Source: Aureimonas mangrovi
GTDB taxonomy: Bacteria > Pseudomonadota > Alphaproteobacteria > Rhizobiales > Rhizobiaceae
Direction: 5' to 3'
DNA length: 64,000 bases
Assembly (NCBI RefSeq): GCF_014058705.1
Contig: NZ_CP059692.1
Coordinates: 1,741,001-1,805,000 of the forward strand
Shown here: in pieces, positions 34,023 to 43,859 of the stretch
How the letters are laid out: every line of letters begins with the position of its first letter
Position numbering within the stretch: the stretch's first letter is position 1
Position numbers and translations under genes: made by a program
Notes under the pieces: model-generated
Database searches by the model: none
What the model saw: the letters and a program-made list of their open reading frames with translations, nothing else
Told to the model about the DNA's origin: nothing

Positions 34023-36509
34023 TTGCCGACATTTTCCCAAAGCCTGGAGAAGTCTCTCCATCAGGCGCTGACGCTGGCCAATGAGCGTCATCAGGAGTTC
34101 GCGACGCTCGAGCACCTCCTCCTCGCCCTCCTCGAGGACAAGGATGCGGCGGCGGTGATGAAAGGGTGCAGCGTCGATCTCGACATGCTGCGCGCTGCAC
34201 TGACCGAGTACATCGACACGGAACTCGCCAATCTCGTCACCGGGCATGACGAGGATTCCAAGCCGACAGCCGGCTTCCACCGCGTGATCCAGCGTGCGGT
34301 CATTCACGTGCAATCGTCGGGCCGGGAGGAGGTGACGGGAGCCAACGTGCTCGTCGCCATCTTCGCCGAGCGCGAGAGCCACGCGGCCTTCTTCCTGCAG
34401 GAGCAGGAGATGACCCGCTACGACGCCGTCAACTTCATCTCCCACGGGATTTCCAAGCGCCCCGGCGGCGCCGAGAGCCGGCCCGTGCGCGGGGCAGAGG
34501 AAGAGCAGTCGACCATGGGGCAGGACGAGGAAGGACGACGCAAGGAGAAGCAGGACGCCCTCTCGGCCTACTGCGTGAATCTCAACGAGAAGGCCAAGAC
34601 CGGCCGCATCGACCCGCTGATCGGGCGGGCGAGCGAGATCAATCGCACGATCCAGGTCCTGTGCCGCCGCTCGAAGAACAACCCGCTCTACGTGGGCGAT
34701 CCGGGCGTCGGCAAGACCGCCATCGCGGAAGGGCTCGCCAAGCGCATCGTCGAGGGTGACGTTCCGGACGTGCTCGCCGACGCGACGATCTTCTCGCTGG
34801 ACATGGGCACGCTTCTTGCCGGCACGCGCTACCGCGGCGACTTCGAGGAGCGGCTGAAGCAGGTCGTCAAGGAGCTCGAGGAGTATCCGGGCGCCGTCCT
34901 GTTCATCGACGAGATCCACACGGTGATTGGCGCCGGCGCAACGTCCGGTGGCGCGATGGACGCCTCGAACCTTCTGAAGCCGGCGCTGTCCTCCGGGGCG
35001 ATCCGCTGCATCGGCTCGACGACCTACAAGGAGTACCGCCAGTTCTTCGAGAAGGACCGCGCCCTGGTGCGGCGCTTCCAGAAGATCGATGTCGCCGAGC
35101 CGTCCGTCGACGATGCGGTCTCGATCCTGAAGGGGCTGAAGCCCTATTTCGAGGACTTCCATCGCGTGAAGTTCACGAACGAGGCGATCCGCTCGGCAGT
35201 GGAGCTTTCCGCGCGCTACATCAACGACCGCAAGCTGCCGGACAAGGCGATCGACGTGATCGACGAGACCGGCGCGTCGCAGATGCTGTTGCCCGAATCG
35301 CGTCGCAAGAAGCAGATCGGCATCAAGGAGATCGAGGCGACCGTCGCGACGATGGCGCGGATCCCGCCCAAGACCGTCTCGAAGGACGACGAGGAGGTGC
35401 TGGTCAACCTCAACGCCCAGCTCAAGCGCGTGGTCTACGGCCAGGATTCGGCGATCGAGGCTTTGTCGTCCGCCATCAAGCTGGCGCGGGCCGGCCTGCG
35501 CGAGCCCGAGAAGCCAATCGGCTCCTACCTCTTCTCCGGCCCCACCGGCGTCGGCAAGACGGAGGTGGCCAAGCAGTTGGCTTCCTCGCTCGGCGTCGAA
35601 CTCCTGCGCTTCGACATGTCGGAGTACATGGAGAGGCACACGGTCTCGCGCCTCATTGGAGCGCCTCCGGGCTATGTCGGCTTCGACCAGGGGGGCCTCC
35701 TGACCGATGGCGTCGACCAGCACCCGCACTGCGTGCTCCTGCTCGACGAAATCGAGAAGGCGCATCCGGATCTGTTCAACATCCTCCTGCAGGTGATGGA
35801 CCACGGGAAGCTGACCGACCACAACGGCAAGCGCATCGACTTCCGCAACGTCATCCTCATCATGACGACGAATGCGGGTGCGTCCGAAGCCTCGAAGGCT
35901 GCGATCGGCTTCGGCTCGTCGCGCCGCACGGGGGACGACATCGAGGCGATCAATCGGCTCTTCACGCCGGAATTCCGGAACCGTCTCGACGCGATCATCC
36001 CGTTCGGGCCGCTGCCGACGCCGGTCATCCACGAGGTGGTGCAGAAGTTCGTCATGCAACTCGAGGCTCAGCTTTCCGAGCGGGGCGTCACTTTCGAACT
36101 GGAGCCGGAGGCGATCGCCTGGCTGGCAGACAAGGGCTACGACGAACAGATGGGCGCGCGGCCGCTCGGCCGGGTGATCCAGGAGTATGTGAAGAAGCCG
36201 CTGGCGGACGAGGTGCTCTTCGGCAAGCTGAAGCGCGGCGGCATTGTGAAGGTGTCGGTCCTGGACGGCGAGGATGGGCGCAAGCTGCATCTGGAGTCGA
36301 TCGCGGACGAGTCGCCAGCACGTCCGCGAAAAGGCGATGGCGCGCGCCGCCGCTCGAAGGCGCAGGAGAACGAGGCTGACGGTGACGAGGATGCGGAAGG
36401 CGCGGGCGCGCCGGCCGCGGGTGAGGGCGACCTTGCGCTGATGGAGCCCAAGACGAAGGGCTCGAAGCGCTCGGGTACGGTGCCGAAAATCCCTCGTAAG
36501 TCGTCCTGA
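34023..36509 (+). CDS. clpA: ClpA unfoldase subunit of the ClpAP protease
   Basis: An 828-residue AAA+ unfoldase with TTG start. After the N-domain ([20 protein letters not shown]) come AAA1 with Walker A GDPGVGKT near residues 224-231 and AAA2 with GPTGVGKT near 506-513, and Walker B segments LFIDEIH and [10 protein letters not shown]. The C-terminal 70 residues form an acidic/basic low-complexity extension beyond the E. coli length, common in alphaproteobacteria. TTG at 34023 is favoured because GAGGTGAAGC precedes it and [10 protein letters not shown] is the family start. Confidence 0.96.
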   Translation: MPTFSQSLEKSLHQALTLANERHQEFATLEHLLLALLEDKDAAAVMKGCSVDLDMLRAALTEYIDTELANLVTGHDEDSKPTAGFHRVIQRAVIHVQSSGREEVTGANVLVAIFAERESHAAFFLQEQEMTRYDAVNFISHGISKRPGGAESRPVRGAEEEQSTMGQDEEGRRKEKQDALSAYCVNLNEKAKTGRIDPLIGRASEINRTIQVLCRRSKNNPLYVGDPGVGKTAIAEGLAKRIVEGDVPDVLADATIFSLDMGTLLAGTRYRGDFEERLKQVVKELEEYPGAVLFIDEIHTVIGAGATSGGAMDASNLLKPALSSGAIRCIGSTTYKEYRQFFEKDRALVRRFQKIDVAEPSVDDAVSILKGLKPYFEDFHRVKFTNEAIRSAVELSARYINDRKLPDKAIDVIDETGASQMLLPESRRKKQIGIKEIEATVATMARIPPKTVSKDDEEVLVNLNAQLKRVVYGQDSAIEALSSAIKLARAGLREPEKPIGSYLFSGPTGVGKTEVAKQLASSLGVELLRFDMSEYMERHTVSRLIGAPPGYVGFDQGGLLTDGVDQHPHCVLLLDEIEKAHPDLFNILLQVMDHGKLTDHNGKRIDFRNVILIMTTNAGASEASKAAIGFGSSRRTGDDIEAINRLFTPEFRNRLDAIIPFGPLPTPVIHEVVQKFVMQLEAQLSERGVTFELEPEAIAWLADKGYDEQMGARPLGRVIQEYVKKPLADEVLFGKLKRGGIVKVSVLDGEDGRKLHLESIADESPARPRKGDGARRRSKAQENEADGDEDAEGAGAPAAGEGDLALMEPKTKGSKRSGTVPKIPRKSS

Positions 36510-36547
36510 TCGTCGTTATGACGGGGCTGCCCGTGGGCAGCTTCTGG

Positions 36548-36574
36548 AAGGGCCGCCCATTCGGGTGGCCCTTT
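36548..36574 (+). terminator. clpA terminator
   Basis: AAGGGCCGCCC and GGGTGGCCCTT pair over 11 bases with one wobble and an ATTC loop, followed by TTTCGTTT. It lies 38 bases after the clpA stop. Confidence 0.8.
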
Positions 36575-36614
36575 CGTTTGAGGGCTTGGGACGCAGCGAG
36601 GGAATGCCGATCCG

Positions 36615-37355
36615 ATGGATGCCCGCGTGGATGAGCGCCAGCTTTCGAGCGCAGAATGGTTTCGCGTCGGGGCGCGGGGCATCCTCAGTGCGCCAGCGAT
36701 GATCCTGACGCTATCGATGGTCGGTTTCGCCGGTTTGGCTCGCGACGCCGGCGTCACTTGGCTCCACGCTTCCTTCATGACGGCGACGATCTGGGCGCTG
36801 CCGGCGAAGATCATCGTGCTCGGCGCGATAGCCGCCGGTGCTTCGCTTCCGGCCGCGGCGCTGGCCGTCGCGCTATCGTCGGTGCGGCTGATGCCGATGG
36901 TCGTCGCGCTGTTCCCGGAGATACGTGGGCCCAAGACACGCACTGGCACGCTTCTCTTTCTCTCGCACTTCGTCGCGGTCACCTGCTGGGTCTTCGCAAT
37001 GGAGCGGATCGGCAACGTTCCGCGCGAGCATCGCACGGCGTTCTTTGCCGGCTTCTCGGTCACGCTGACGAGCCTCAACGTCATCGTCGTCGCCGTTACC
37101 TTCAACCTGATGGGGCAACTCCCGGCGCTGGCGACAGGGGCGCTCGCGTTTCTGACGCCGATCTACTTCCTGCTCTCGCTCTTCGGCACGGCCAGGGAGA
37201 CCTCCGGCAAGCTCGGTCTTCTGACCGGCATGGTGCTGATTCCCCCTGCGAACTACTTCTTCCCCTCCTTCGACATCCTCATCGCCGGCATCCTCGGCGG
37301 TATCCTCGCCTTCCTCGGCGGGCGGATCGTCGATGCGCGGAGGGCAGGCCGGTGA
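36615..37355 (+). CDS. azlC: AzlC family branched-chain amino acid exporter, large subunit
   Basis: A 246-residue membrane protein with about eight helices. FFRVGARGI-like start (WFRVGARGILSAPAMIL), LSSVRLMPMVVAL, RTAFFAGFSVTL and PIYFLLSLF are AzlC/YgaZ features. With AzlD it forms an exporter of branched-chain amino acids or analogues in the inner membrane; the actual cargo is unknown. It overlaps azlD by GTGA. Confidence 0.85.
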   Translation: MDARVDERQLSSAEWFRVGARGILSAPAMILTLSMVGFAGLARDAGVTWLHASFMTATIWALPAKIIVLGAIAAGASLPAAALAVALSSVRLMPMVVALFPEIRGPKTRTGTLLFLSHFVAVTCWVFAMERIGNVPREHRTAFFAGFSVTLTSLNVIVVAVTFNLMGQLPALATGALAFLTPIYFLLSLFGTARETSGKLGLLTGMVLIPPANYFFPSFDILIAGILGGILAFLGGRIVDARRAGR

Positions 37356-37717
37356 GCGAAATCACCTTCGACTGGCTCCCCTACTGGTGGTGGCCCTTCT
37401 TGTTCATACTGCTTGCCGGCTGGTTGCCGACGGATCTGTGGCGCTACCTCGGCGTCATCTCATCGGGGACGATTTCCGACAAGTCTGTCGCGATCCAGCT
37501 CGTGCGTGCCATCGCCACCGCGCTCGTCGCCGCCGTCATTGCGCGCCTCGTCCTGTATCCGACGGGCTCGCTCGCCTTGATCCCGGACGCCGCGCGGATC
37601 GGCGCGATGGTCGGCGGCTTCCTCGCCTACTTCTTGATCGCGCGGTCGATCGTGCTGGGCATCGTTGTTGCCGAGATCATCCTGCTTGCGGGCGCGTGGT
37701 GGGTCGGGCTCTTGTAG
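37352..37717 (+). CDS. azlD: AzlD family small subunit of the exporter
   Basis: A 121-residue protein with three to four helices (PFLFILLAGWLPTDLWRYLGV, AIATALVAAVIARLVLYP, IVLGIVVAEIILLAGAWW). GTG start at 37352 overlaps the azlC stop (GTGA). AzlD subunits always accompany AzlC, so the call rests on pairing as much as on motifs. Confidence 0.8.
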   Translation: MSEITFDWLPYWWWPFLFILLAGWLPTDLWRYLGVISSGTISDKSVAIQLVRAIATALVAAVIARLVLYPTGSLALIPDAARIGAMVGGFLAYFLIARSIVLGIVVAEIILLAGAWWVGLL

Positions 37718-37745
37718 CGGATCGCGATTCGGAGAGTGGGGGAAG

Positions 37746-38381
37746 ATGGGCGAGGGGGACGCATCGGCGCGCCGGCCGCTGGCATCGCGCGGAACGCGCT
37801 GGGCGCAGGGCCTCGCCCGTGCGCTGCTGAGGACGTCGATCACGCCCAATGCGATCTCGGCGTCGGGCGTTGTCTTCGCAGCGATCGGTGGGCTCGCATT
37901 CGCCTTCGCGCCGGCGACACCGATGCTCTTCCTTCTGGCGGCGCTTATGGTGCAGCTTCGGCTGCTCTGCAATCTCCTCGACGGTATGGTCGCCGTCGAA
38001 GGGGGGCGCGGCTCGCCGACGGGCGCTCTCTTCAACGAGGTGCCGGACCGGTTCGAGGACGCCTTCCTCCTTATCGGCTTCGGCTACGCCAGTCCTTGGC
38101 CAGAACTCGGCTATGTCGCCGCGCTCTTTGCGGTCCTGACCGCCTACCTGCGCGCTTTCGGTGCGTCGCTCGGCTTTGGCCAAGACTATCGTGGCCCGAT
38201 GGCCAAGCCGCAACGGATGGCCGCGCTGACGCTCGGCGGTGTGCTTGCCTTCGTCGAAGCATTGGCCCTTGGATCGTCCCACATAACCACGATCGTGCTC
38301 GCCGTCGTCATCCTTGGTGCGATCTGGACAGTCTGGCGCCGTATGTCGCGCATCGCCGCGCGCCTCGAGGATGACGCATGA
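37746..38381 (+). CDS. CDP-alcohol phosphatidyltransferase-like membrane protein with atypical catalytic motif
   Basis: A 211-residue membrane protein of the CDP-alcohol phosphatidyltransferase superfamily. The active-site signature D-x2-DG-x2-AR-x8-G-x3-D-x3-D is present as NLLDGMVAV ... GALFNEVPD (residues 76-101). The first aspartate is Asn76, the arginine is Val84 and the third aspartate is Asn97; Asp79, Asp101 and Asp105 remain. Metal binding is therefore altered, though perhaps not lost. It heads a cluster with plsC-like and cdsA-like genes linked by ATGA overlaps, so a role in phospholipid synthesis is likely, but substrate is unknown. Confidence 0.78.
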   Translation: MGEGDASARRPLASRGTRWAQGLARALLRTSITPNAISASGVVFAAIGGLAFAFAPATPMLFLLAALMVQLRLLCNLLDGMVAVEGGRGSPTGALFNEVPDRFEDAFLLIGFGYASPWPELGYVAALFAVLTAYLRAFGASLGFGQDYRGPMAKPQRMAALTLGGVLAFVEALALGSSHITTIVLAVVILGAIWTVWRRMSRIAARLEDDA

Positions 38382-38986
38382 TCGACCATCTCCTGATCGG
38401 CCTGACGCGTTTCCTCGTCGGCGGCCGGCCCGAGTGGATCGGCACGAAGCCCTCGATCCGCCAGCGCATCTACTTCGCCAATCACGGCAGCCATCTCGAC
38501 ACGGTGCTTCTCTGGGCTGCCCTGCCGAAACCGCTGCGCGCGACCACACATCCCGTCGCCGCGGCCGACTACTGGGGCAAGGACCGCATACGCCGTGCGA
38601 TCTCGATCGGGCTCCTCAACTCGGTTCTCGTCGACCGCGCAGGCAGCGCAGCCGGAAGCGATCCGCTCGCCCCGCTCGAGGCGGAACTACAACGCGGGCA
38701 TTCGCTGGTGATCTTTCCGGAAGGAACGCGCGGCGCGGAGCGGTTGCCGGGCCCGTTCAAGTCCGGCCTCTACAGGCTCGCGACACGCTTTCCTGACGCC
38801 GAACTCGTGCCGGTCTACCTTGGTAATCTGTCCCGCGCCTTCCCGCGCGGGGCCTATCTGCCCGTCCCCATCTCCTGCCATGTGCGCTTCGGCGCTCCCA
38901 TGCAACTCGAGGAGGCGGAGGGGAAGGAAGCATTTCTCGAACGAGCACGCGGTGCGATCGTCGCACTGGCGGAGGCTCAGGCATGA
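38378..38986 (+). CDS. 1-acyl-sn-glycerol-3-phosphate acyltransferase (PlsC family)
   Basis: A 202-residue acyltransferase. HGSHLD (His36 to Asp41) is the HX4D catalytic box, FPEGTRG near residue 110 is the acceptor-binding box, and LVPVYLGNLSRAFPRG follows. It should acylate lysophosphatidate or a similar glycerophospholipid at the membrane. It overlaps both neighbours by ATGA (38378-38381 and 38983-38986). Confidence 0.88.
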   Translation: MIDHLLIGLTRFLVGGRPEWIGTKPSIRQRIYFANHGSHLDTVLLWAALPKPLRATTHPVAAADYWGKDRIRRAISIGLLNSVLVDRAGSAAGSDPLAPLEAELQRGHSLVIFPEGTRGAERLPGPFKSGLYRLATRFPDAELVPVYLGNLSRAFPRGAYLPVPISCHVRFGAPMQLEEAEGKEAFLERARGAIVALAEAQA

Positions 38987-39921
38987 CCCAGACCCTGCTC
39001 ACGCTCTTCCTCGGCCTCGTTGTCATACTCGGCACGGCCTCGATCGTCGGCCGCATTCTCGGGCGGCGCGCGCAGAGCCCGGAGAGCTCTGCGACGATCG
39101 ACAATCTCAATGCGCGCATCCGCTCATGGTGGCTGATGGTCGCCGTCTTCGCGGTCGCGTTCGCTTTCGGAAAGGGCGTGACGCTCGTCCTCTTCGCGCT
39201 GACGTCCTTCTACTGCCTGCGCGAATTCATCTCGCTAACGCCGACGCGCCCGGCCGACCATGCGGCGCTGGCCGTCGCCTTCTACGTGTTCCTCCCGCTG
39301 CAATACGTGCTGATCGGCATTGACTGGCAGTCGCTTTTCTCGATCGCAATCCCGGTCTACGCCTTCCTGCTCTTGCCGGTGCTCGCTGTTCTCAAGCACG
39401 AGACCGGCGAATTCCTGATGCGCACCGCCAAGGTTCAGTGGGCCCTGATGCTGACGGTCTATTGCATCAGCCACGCGCCGGCGCTGCTGCTCCTGCGCAT
39501 TCCCGGCTTCGAGGGCGGCGGCTTCCTGCTGCTGTTCTTCCTCGTCGCGATCGTGCAGGCGAGCGACGTCCTGCAATACATCTTCGGCAAGCTCTTCGGA
39601 CGCCACAAAATCGCGCCCGTCGTCAGCCCCAACAAGACGTGGGAAGGCTTCGTCGGTGGCGGCGCGACGGCGACGCTTCTCGGCGCCGCGCTCTACTGGA
39701 TCACGCCGTTCTCGCCGCTGCAGGCGGCGGGGATGGCGCTGGCGATCGTCCTGGCCGGCTTCTGCGGCGGGCTCGTCCTGTCGGCCGTCAAGCGTTCGCT
39801 CGGTGCCAAGGACTGGGGTCGGATGATCGAGGGGCATGGAGGCGCCCTTGATCGCATGGATTCAGTGACTTATGCCGCCCCGCTCTTCTTCCACCTCACC
39901 AATTACTACTTCGTGCCCTGA
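38983..39921 (+). CDS. Phosphatidate cytidylyltransferase-like protein (second CdsA)
   Basis: A 312-residue membrane protein with about eight helices. The C-terminal CdsA signature is SAVKRSLGAKDWGRMIEGHGGALDRMDS, read in two parts, and SPNKTWEGFVGG lies before it. It would make CDP-diacylglycerol or an analogue for the neighbouring CDP-alcohol transferase. A distinct, shorter cdsA is at 47.9 kb in the envelope operon, so this copy probably has a specialised role. Convergent with the HIT gene, four bases apart. Confidence 0.88.
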   Translation: MTQTLLTLFLGLVVILGTASIVGRILGRRAQSPESSATIDNLNARIRSWWLMVAVFAVAFAFGKGVTLVLFALTSFYCLREFISLTPTRPADHAALAVAFYVFLPLQYVLIGIDWQSLFSIAIPVYAFLLLPVLAVLKHETGEFLMRTAKVQWALMLTVYCISHAPALLLLRIPGFEGGGFLLLFFLVAIVQASDVLQYIFGKLFGRHKIAPVVSPNKTWEGFVGGGATATLLGAALYWITPFSPLQAAGMALAIVLAGFCGGLVLSAVKRSLGAKDWGRMIEGHGGALDRMDSVTYAAPLFFHLTNYYFVP

Positions 39922-39925
39922 AGTC

Positions 39926-40342
39926 TCAGAGCTTTTCGCGGATGAGGGCCGCGTGCTCGGCGAGAATGGCGGGGTCGGCCATGTCGCGCGCGTGGATGGC
40001 CGGCTCCTCGCCCTCGTAACGCGGGATGACGTGGAAGTGCAGGTGGAAGATGGTCTGCCCGGCGGGTGCCTCGTTGAACTGCGCGATCACGACACCGTCG
40101 GCCGAGAACGCGGCCTTCGCCGCGCGGGCGAGCTTGGCGACCTGCGGCATCACGCGCGAAAGGGTCTCGTCGCTCGCGTCCAGGAGGTTGCGAGAGGGCG
40201 CTTTCGGAATGACGAGGCAGTGACCTTTCGTCTGCGGCATCGCATCCATGATCGCCAGCACATCGTCCGTCTCGAAGAGCTTCGCGCTCGGAATTTCGCC
40301 CTTCAGGATCTTGGCGAAGATATTGGCGTCGTCGTAGGTCAT
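39926..40342 (-). CDS. HIT family nucleotide-binding protein
   Basis: A 138-residue HIT protein. The catalytic histidine triad is HLHFHVIPRY; the N-terminus YDDANIFAKILKGEIPSAKLFE is typical of Hint/HinT-like hydrolases of nucleoside phosphoramidates. ATG at 40342 was chosen; the longer frame runs through the upstream gene. Last of a ridA-GDPD-GNAT-HIT series on the minus strand. Confidence 0.92.
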   Translation of the reverse strand: MTYDDANIFAKILKGEIPSAKLFETDDVLAIMDAMPQTKGHCLVIPKAPSRNLLDASDETLSRVMPQVAKLARAAKAAFSADGVVIAQFNEAPAGQTIFHLHFHVIPRYEGEEPAIHARDMADPAILAEHAALIREKL

Positions 40343-40359
40343 CAGGTCTCGGCTTTCGT

Positions 40360-41556
40360 TCAAGAGCAGTCGGGCCCGCCGTCCTTGCGGAAGGGCGTGT
40401 GCTCGGCGAGAATCTCGCGGGTGCTTTCCACATCGCGCCGCTCGCGCGCAAGATAGTCCGCGATCGCACGTCGCAAACCGGGATGCGAGATGAAGTGCGC
40501 CGAATGCGTGATGACGGGTTCGTAGCCTCTTGCCAACTTGTGCTCGCCTTGGGCGCCCGCTTCGACCACTTCGAGCTTGTGAGCGATCGCGTAGTCCACC
40601 GCCTGATGGTAACAGAGCTCGAAGTGAAGGAAGGGGTGGTCCTCGACGCAGCCCCAGTAGCGGCCGTAGATGCGCCCCGAACCTGCGAAATTCAGCGCAC
40701 CGGCGATGTAGCGCCCGTTCCGCCGCGCCATCACGAGAAGGATGTCTTCGCCCATCCTCTCGCCGATCAGGCTGAAGAAGGCGCGGTTGAGATAGGGGCG
40801 GCCCCATTTGCGGCTGCCCGTGTCCATGTAGAAGGAGAAGAAGGCGTCCCAGGCCTCCTCCGTCAGGTCGCGCCCGGTCAGCCATTCCACCGTGATGCCG
40901 TTCGCCAGGGCCTGCTGGCGCTCCTTGCGCAGGCCCTTGCGTTTGCGCGAGGCGAGGGTGGCGAGGAAGTCATCGTAGCTCGAATAGCCGCGATTGACGA
41001 AATGGAACTGCTGGTCGGTCCGATGCAGGAAGCCGGACTCCTCCATCGCCGTCAGGTCTGAAGGCTCCAGGAAGGTCGCGTGCGCTGAGGATATTCCCGT
41101 CTGGCGCACATAGCCTTCAATCCCTTCGCATAGAATCTCCCGGCGCGCGTCCGCGCCTTCGCCGCGACCGACGAGGAGCCGCGGACCCGTCGCGGGGGTG
41201 AAGGGCACAGAGAGCTGGAGCTTGGGATAGTAGCTGCCGCCCGCGCGCTCGAAGGCATCGGCCCAACCGTGATCGAAGACATATTCGCCCTGGCTGTGGG
41301 CCTTGAGATAGGCGGGCGCGGCCGCGAGCACCCGCCCCGTCTCGTCTTCCAGCACGAGATGCTGCGGAAGCCAGCCCGCACGCTGGCCGACGGCTCCCGA
41401 ATCCTCCAGAGATCGCAGGAAGGCGTGGGACAGGAAAGGGTTGAGGCCCGCTTCGCCCGTTTGCGCCAGCGCATCCCAGACCGCGGGCTCGATCTCGGCC
41501 ACGCGCTCGCAGACGCGGATCGCCATCGTGTGGGAGGGAAGGGTCTCTTCGGCCAT
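40360..41556 (-). CDS. GNAT-fold protein (DUF482, FemAB-like)
   Basis: A 398-residue protein with two GNAT-like halves. Conserved blocks include NPFLSHAFLRSLEDSG, FDHGWADAFERAGGSYYPKLQL, QFHFVNRGYSSYDDFLATLASRKRK and GRYWGCVEDHPFLHFELCYHQAVDYAI in separate parts. The family (COG3146) is of unknown specificity and is related to peptidoglycan aminoacyl transferases. I chose the ATG at 41556. It lies 47 bases after the glycerophosphodiesterase gene. Confidence 0.85.
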   Translation of the reverse strand: MAEETLPSHTMAIRVCERVAEIEPAVWDALAQTGEAGLNPFLSHAFLRSLEDSGAVGQRAGWLPQHLVLEDETGRVLAAAPAYLKAHSQGEYVFDHGWADAFERAGGSYYPKLQLSVPFTPATGPRLLVGRGEGADARREILCEGIEGYVRQTGISSAHATFLEPSDLTAMEESGFLHRTDQQFHFVNRGYSSYDDFLATLASRKRKGLRKERQQALANGITVEWLTGRDLTEEAWDAFFSFYMDTGSRKWGRPYLNRAFFSLIGERMGEDILLVMARRNGRYIAGALNFAGSGRIYGRYWGCVEDHPFLHFELCYHQAVDYAIAHKLEVVEAGAQGEHKLARGYEPVITHSAHFISHPGLRRAIADYLARERRDVESTREILAEHTPFRKDGGPDCS

Positions 41557-41603
41557 GCGATACCCTATCTCGGCACGATGGCCGTGAGTGCAAGAGGACC
41601 CCG

Positions 41604-42335
41604 TCAGACCTGCGGCAGAAAGCCCTCGAAGGTGATCTGGTCCGCGTGCAAGGTGCTGCGCTCGGCATCCGCCGGCGTGCGCACCGTCCACGAGATCACC
41701 GGAGCGCCGTTCTCCTCGCGCACCCAGTCGACAAAGGGATTCGGCAGGTGATGGACGTTGTAGGACACGAAGGAACAGCCGCCGTCGAAGGTGCGCCGGT
41801 GCTGCTCGAGGTTCTCCGCGCGCGTGCCCTCAGCCGTCAGCCCGATCGGCACGCGGCCCGCGAAGTGCGCGGCCGCCTGCGCGATCAGCCAGGCATCGAA
41901 GGACATCAGCGCTAGCGGGCCATGATAGCTCTCCACGAGCGGGCGCAAGGCATCGGCGAAGGATGCGTCCGCCTTGGGGTCGCGTCCCTTCAGTTCGACG
42001 ACGAGCGGCACCCTGCCGTCCACGAGGGCGAAGAGGTCGGCAAGGCGCGGCACGCCGTCCTGCGTGCCGCCAAGGGATAGCGCGCCGAGTTCGTCGGCCG
42101 CGCGTTCGGCCAGTGGCCCGGCGACGCCCGTCATCCGCTCCAGGTCCTCGTCGTGGAAGATCATGGGCACGCCGTCCGCCGAGAGGTGGACGTCGCACTC
42201 GATGGCGAAGTCGCGGTCCAGTGCCGCGCGGAAGGCGGACATCGAATTCTCTGCTATGCCGTTCTTGGCGTCGTGCAGGCCGCGATGAGCGATCGGGCGG
42301 CGCGTCAGCCAGTGCAGGTCGCTATGCGTGCTCAT
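41604..42335 (-). CDS. Glycerophosphodiester phosphodiesterase
   Basis: A 243-residue cytoplasmic GDPD. PIAHRGLHDAKNGIAENSMSAF holds the general-acid histidine and the Glu of the metal site, ECDVHLSADGVPMIFHDE supplies Glu-x-Asp and the second catalytic histidine. It splits glycerophosphodiesters to glycerol 3-phosphate and an alcohol. It has no signal peptide. It lies 11 bases after the RidA gene. Confidence 0.92.
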   Translation of the reverse strand: MSTHSDLHWLTRRPIAHRGLHDAKNGIAENSMSAFRAALDRDFAIECDVHLSADGVPMIFHDEDLERMTGVAGPLAERAADELGALSLGGTQDGVPRLADLFALVDGRVPLVVELKGRDPKADASFADALRPLVESYHGPLALMSFDAWLIAQAAAHFAGRVPIGLTAEGTRAENLEQHRRTFDGGCSFVSYNVHHLPNPFVDWVREENGAPVISWTVRTPADAERSTLHADQITFEGFLPQV

Positions 42336-42346
42336 GGTCTTTCGTC

Positions 42347-42814
42347 TCAGGCGATCTCGAAGAGGGCTTCAACCTCGACCGCCGCGTCCATCGGCAGAGC
42401 CGGAACGCCGACAGCCGAACGGGCATGGCGGCCCTTATCGCCGAGAATCTCGACGAGGAAGTCCGAAGCACCGTTCGCGACCTTGTGCTGATCGGTGAAG
42501 CCGGGCTCGCTCGCCACGAAGACGGTGAGCTTGAGGAGGCGGCCGAAGCGCGAGAAGTCGCCACCGAGCGCGGCCTTGGCCTGAGCAAGCACGTTGATGG
42601 CACACTGGCGCGCGGCCTTCTGGCCGTCTTCCAGCGAGACGCCGGCGCCAAGCTTTCCCGTCACGGTCAGTTTGCCGCCATCGAGCGGAAGCTGGCCCGA
42701 GGTCTGGCAAAGGTTGCCGAAGACGGAGTAGGGCACGTAGTTCGCCGCAGGTGCGGCGGCGTCGGGCAGGGTGATGCCGGCATTCTGGAGGCGCGCTTCG
42801 ATGGTGTCGGTCAT
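42347..42814 (-). CDS. RidA family (YjgF/Rid) protein
   Basis: A 155-residue Rid protein, longer than canonical RidA (about 128). Family parts are PYSVFGNLCQTSGQLPL, ALGGDFSRFGRLLKLTVFVA and HARSAVGVPALPMDAAVEVEALFE, with Arg132 in HARSAVG as the residue that binds enamine substrates in RidA. It may deaminate reactive imines or enamines. A strong site AGGAGAATTC precedes the ATG at 42814. First gene of the ridA-GDPD-GNAT-HIT operon. Confidence 0.9.
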   Translation of the reverse strand: MTDTIEARLQNAGITLPDAAAPAANYVPYSVFGNLCQTSGQLPLDGGKLTVTGKLGAGVSLEDGQKAARQCAINVLAQAKAALGGDFSRFGRLLKLTVFVASEPGFTDQHKVANGASDFLVEILGDKGRHARSAVGVPALPMDAAVEVEALFEIA

Positions 42815-42886
42815 GAATTCTCCTGTATTTGCGGGCAGGCGGGCATCGGGGAAGGCCCGAGCGGCCGAATGAGGGGAATGCGAACG

Positions 42887-43684
42887 ATGCGACTGTCTCG
42901 CCTGTGCTGTATCCTTGCCGCGGCAGGTGCCGCCGCTCCGGCGGGCGCCGCGACGCTTGGCCCGCACAGAGCCGTTTACGATCTTTCGCTGGCCTCGCAA
43001 ACCCAGGATATCGTCTCGGCCGAGGGGCGCATCGCCTTCGACCTGACCATGCCCGAATGCGGCGTCTACGCTCTGGATTATCGCTTCGTGGCCAGGTTCG
43101 GGCAGGAGAGCGAGACGACGCTGACGGACCAGCGTGTCGTGACGCGCGAGGGGACGGACGGCCGCTCCTTCGAATTCGAGGCATGGACCTATGTCGACGG
43201 CATGCAGCAGGCGCATGTGAAGGGCTCGGCCAGCAGCGAGGGCGAGGTGACGACCGTCGAGACCGAACTTCCGGGCGAACGCAGCTTCGACCTGCCGCTC
43301 TCGCAGTTTCCGCTTGGCCATACAGCCGCGCTGATCGAAGCGGCGCAGGGCGGCGAGCGCATCGCGCAGCTGGCGCTCTTCGACGGGGACGAAGACGCGG
43401 AGAAGCTTTTGACGACGACTTCCATCCTATTGCCCGTGGGAAGCGGGACGCAGAAGAACGGGCCGGTGGGCGAAGGGCTCGCGGGCATGGATTCCTGGAA
43501 GGTCGACGAATCCTATTTCAATTCCGACAGCGACGCGGACGGCCTTCCGATCTTCCACACCCGCTATACGCTTTTCGAGAACGGCGTCTCGGACGACATC
43601 TTCATGGATTTCGGCGACTATGCGCTGCAGGGCTCGCTCTCTGAGCTGACGTTGGGGTCCGCGCCAGCCGACTGCGAGAGCTGA
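42887..43684 (+). CDS. eipB: EipB-like periplasmic protein (DUF1849)
   Basis: A 265-residue exported protein. Signal peptide [14 protein letters not shown]...AGA, then a beta-rich domain: [25 protein letters not shown] and [12 protein letters not shown], ending in [16 protein letters not shown]. This is the DUF1849 family, whose Brucella member EipB is needed for cell envelope integrity. Two cysteines (Cys58 in PECGVYAL and the one before the C-terminal ES) could form a disulfide. The start at 42887 is chosen because GAGGGG lies ten bases upstream; ATGs at 42869 and 42878 are in frame. Confidence 0.85.
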   Translation: MRLSRLCCILAAAGAAAPAGAATLGPHRAVYDLSLASQTQDIVSAEGRIAFDLTMPECGVYALDYRFVARFGQESETTLTDQRVVTREGTDGRSFEFEAWTYVDGMQQAHVKGSASSEGEVTTVETELPGERSFDLPLSQFPLGHTAALIEAAQGGERIAQLALFDGDEDAEKLLTTTSILLPVGSGTQKNGPVGEGLAGMDSWKVDESYFNSDSDADGLPIFHTRYTLFENGVSDDIFMDFGDYALQGSLSELTLGSAPADCES

Positions 43685-43705
43685 GGCCGGCCGGGAAGGC
43701 CGCGC

Positions 43706-43734
43706 TTGCGCGCGAAGGGCTTCTGTTGTATGGC
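43706..43734 (+). promoter_or_regulatory. Candidate rpsB promoter
   Basis: TTGCGC (43706-43711), 17 bases, then TATGGC (43729-43734) fits a sigma-70 promoter and would start transcription near 43741, 120 bases before rpsB. Proposal from pattern only. Confidence 0.45.
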
Positions 43735-43859
43735 CCGCCGCATTCCACACACGGAATTGGGGATCGCTCGACGCTTCGGCGGCGCTTCGGTCCATCCGGT
43801 GGCGGGTTCGCCCGCTTTTCGTTCCGTGGAGGCTCAAACCGGTCAAGGACGACACGACA

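Noticed and set aside
33990-36290. 766-codon open frame antisense to clpA
   Set aside because: It is the codon-bias shadow of clpA in GC-rich DNA: Arg/Asp/Leu-rich, no family similarity, and clpA itself is certain.
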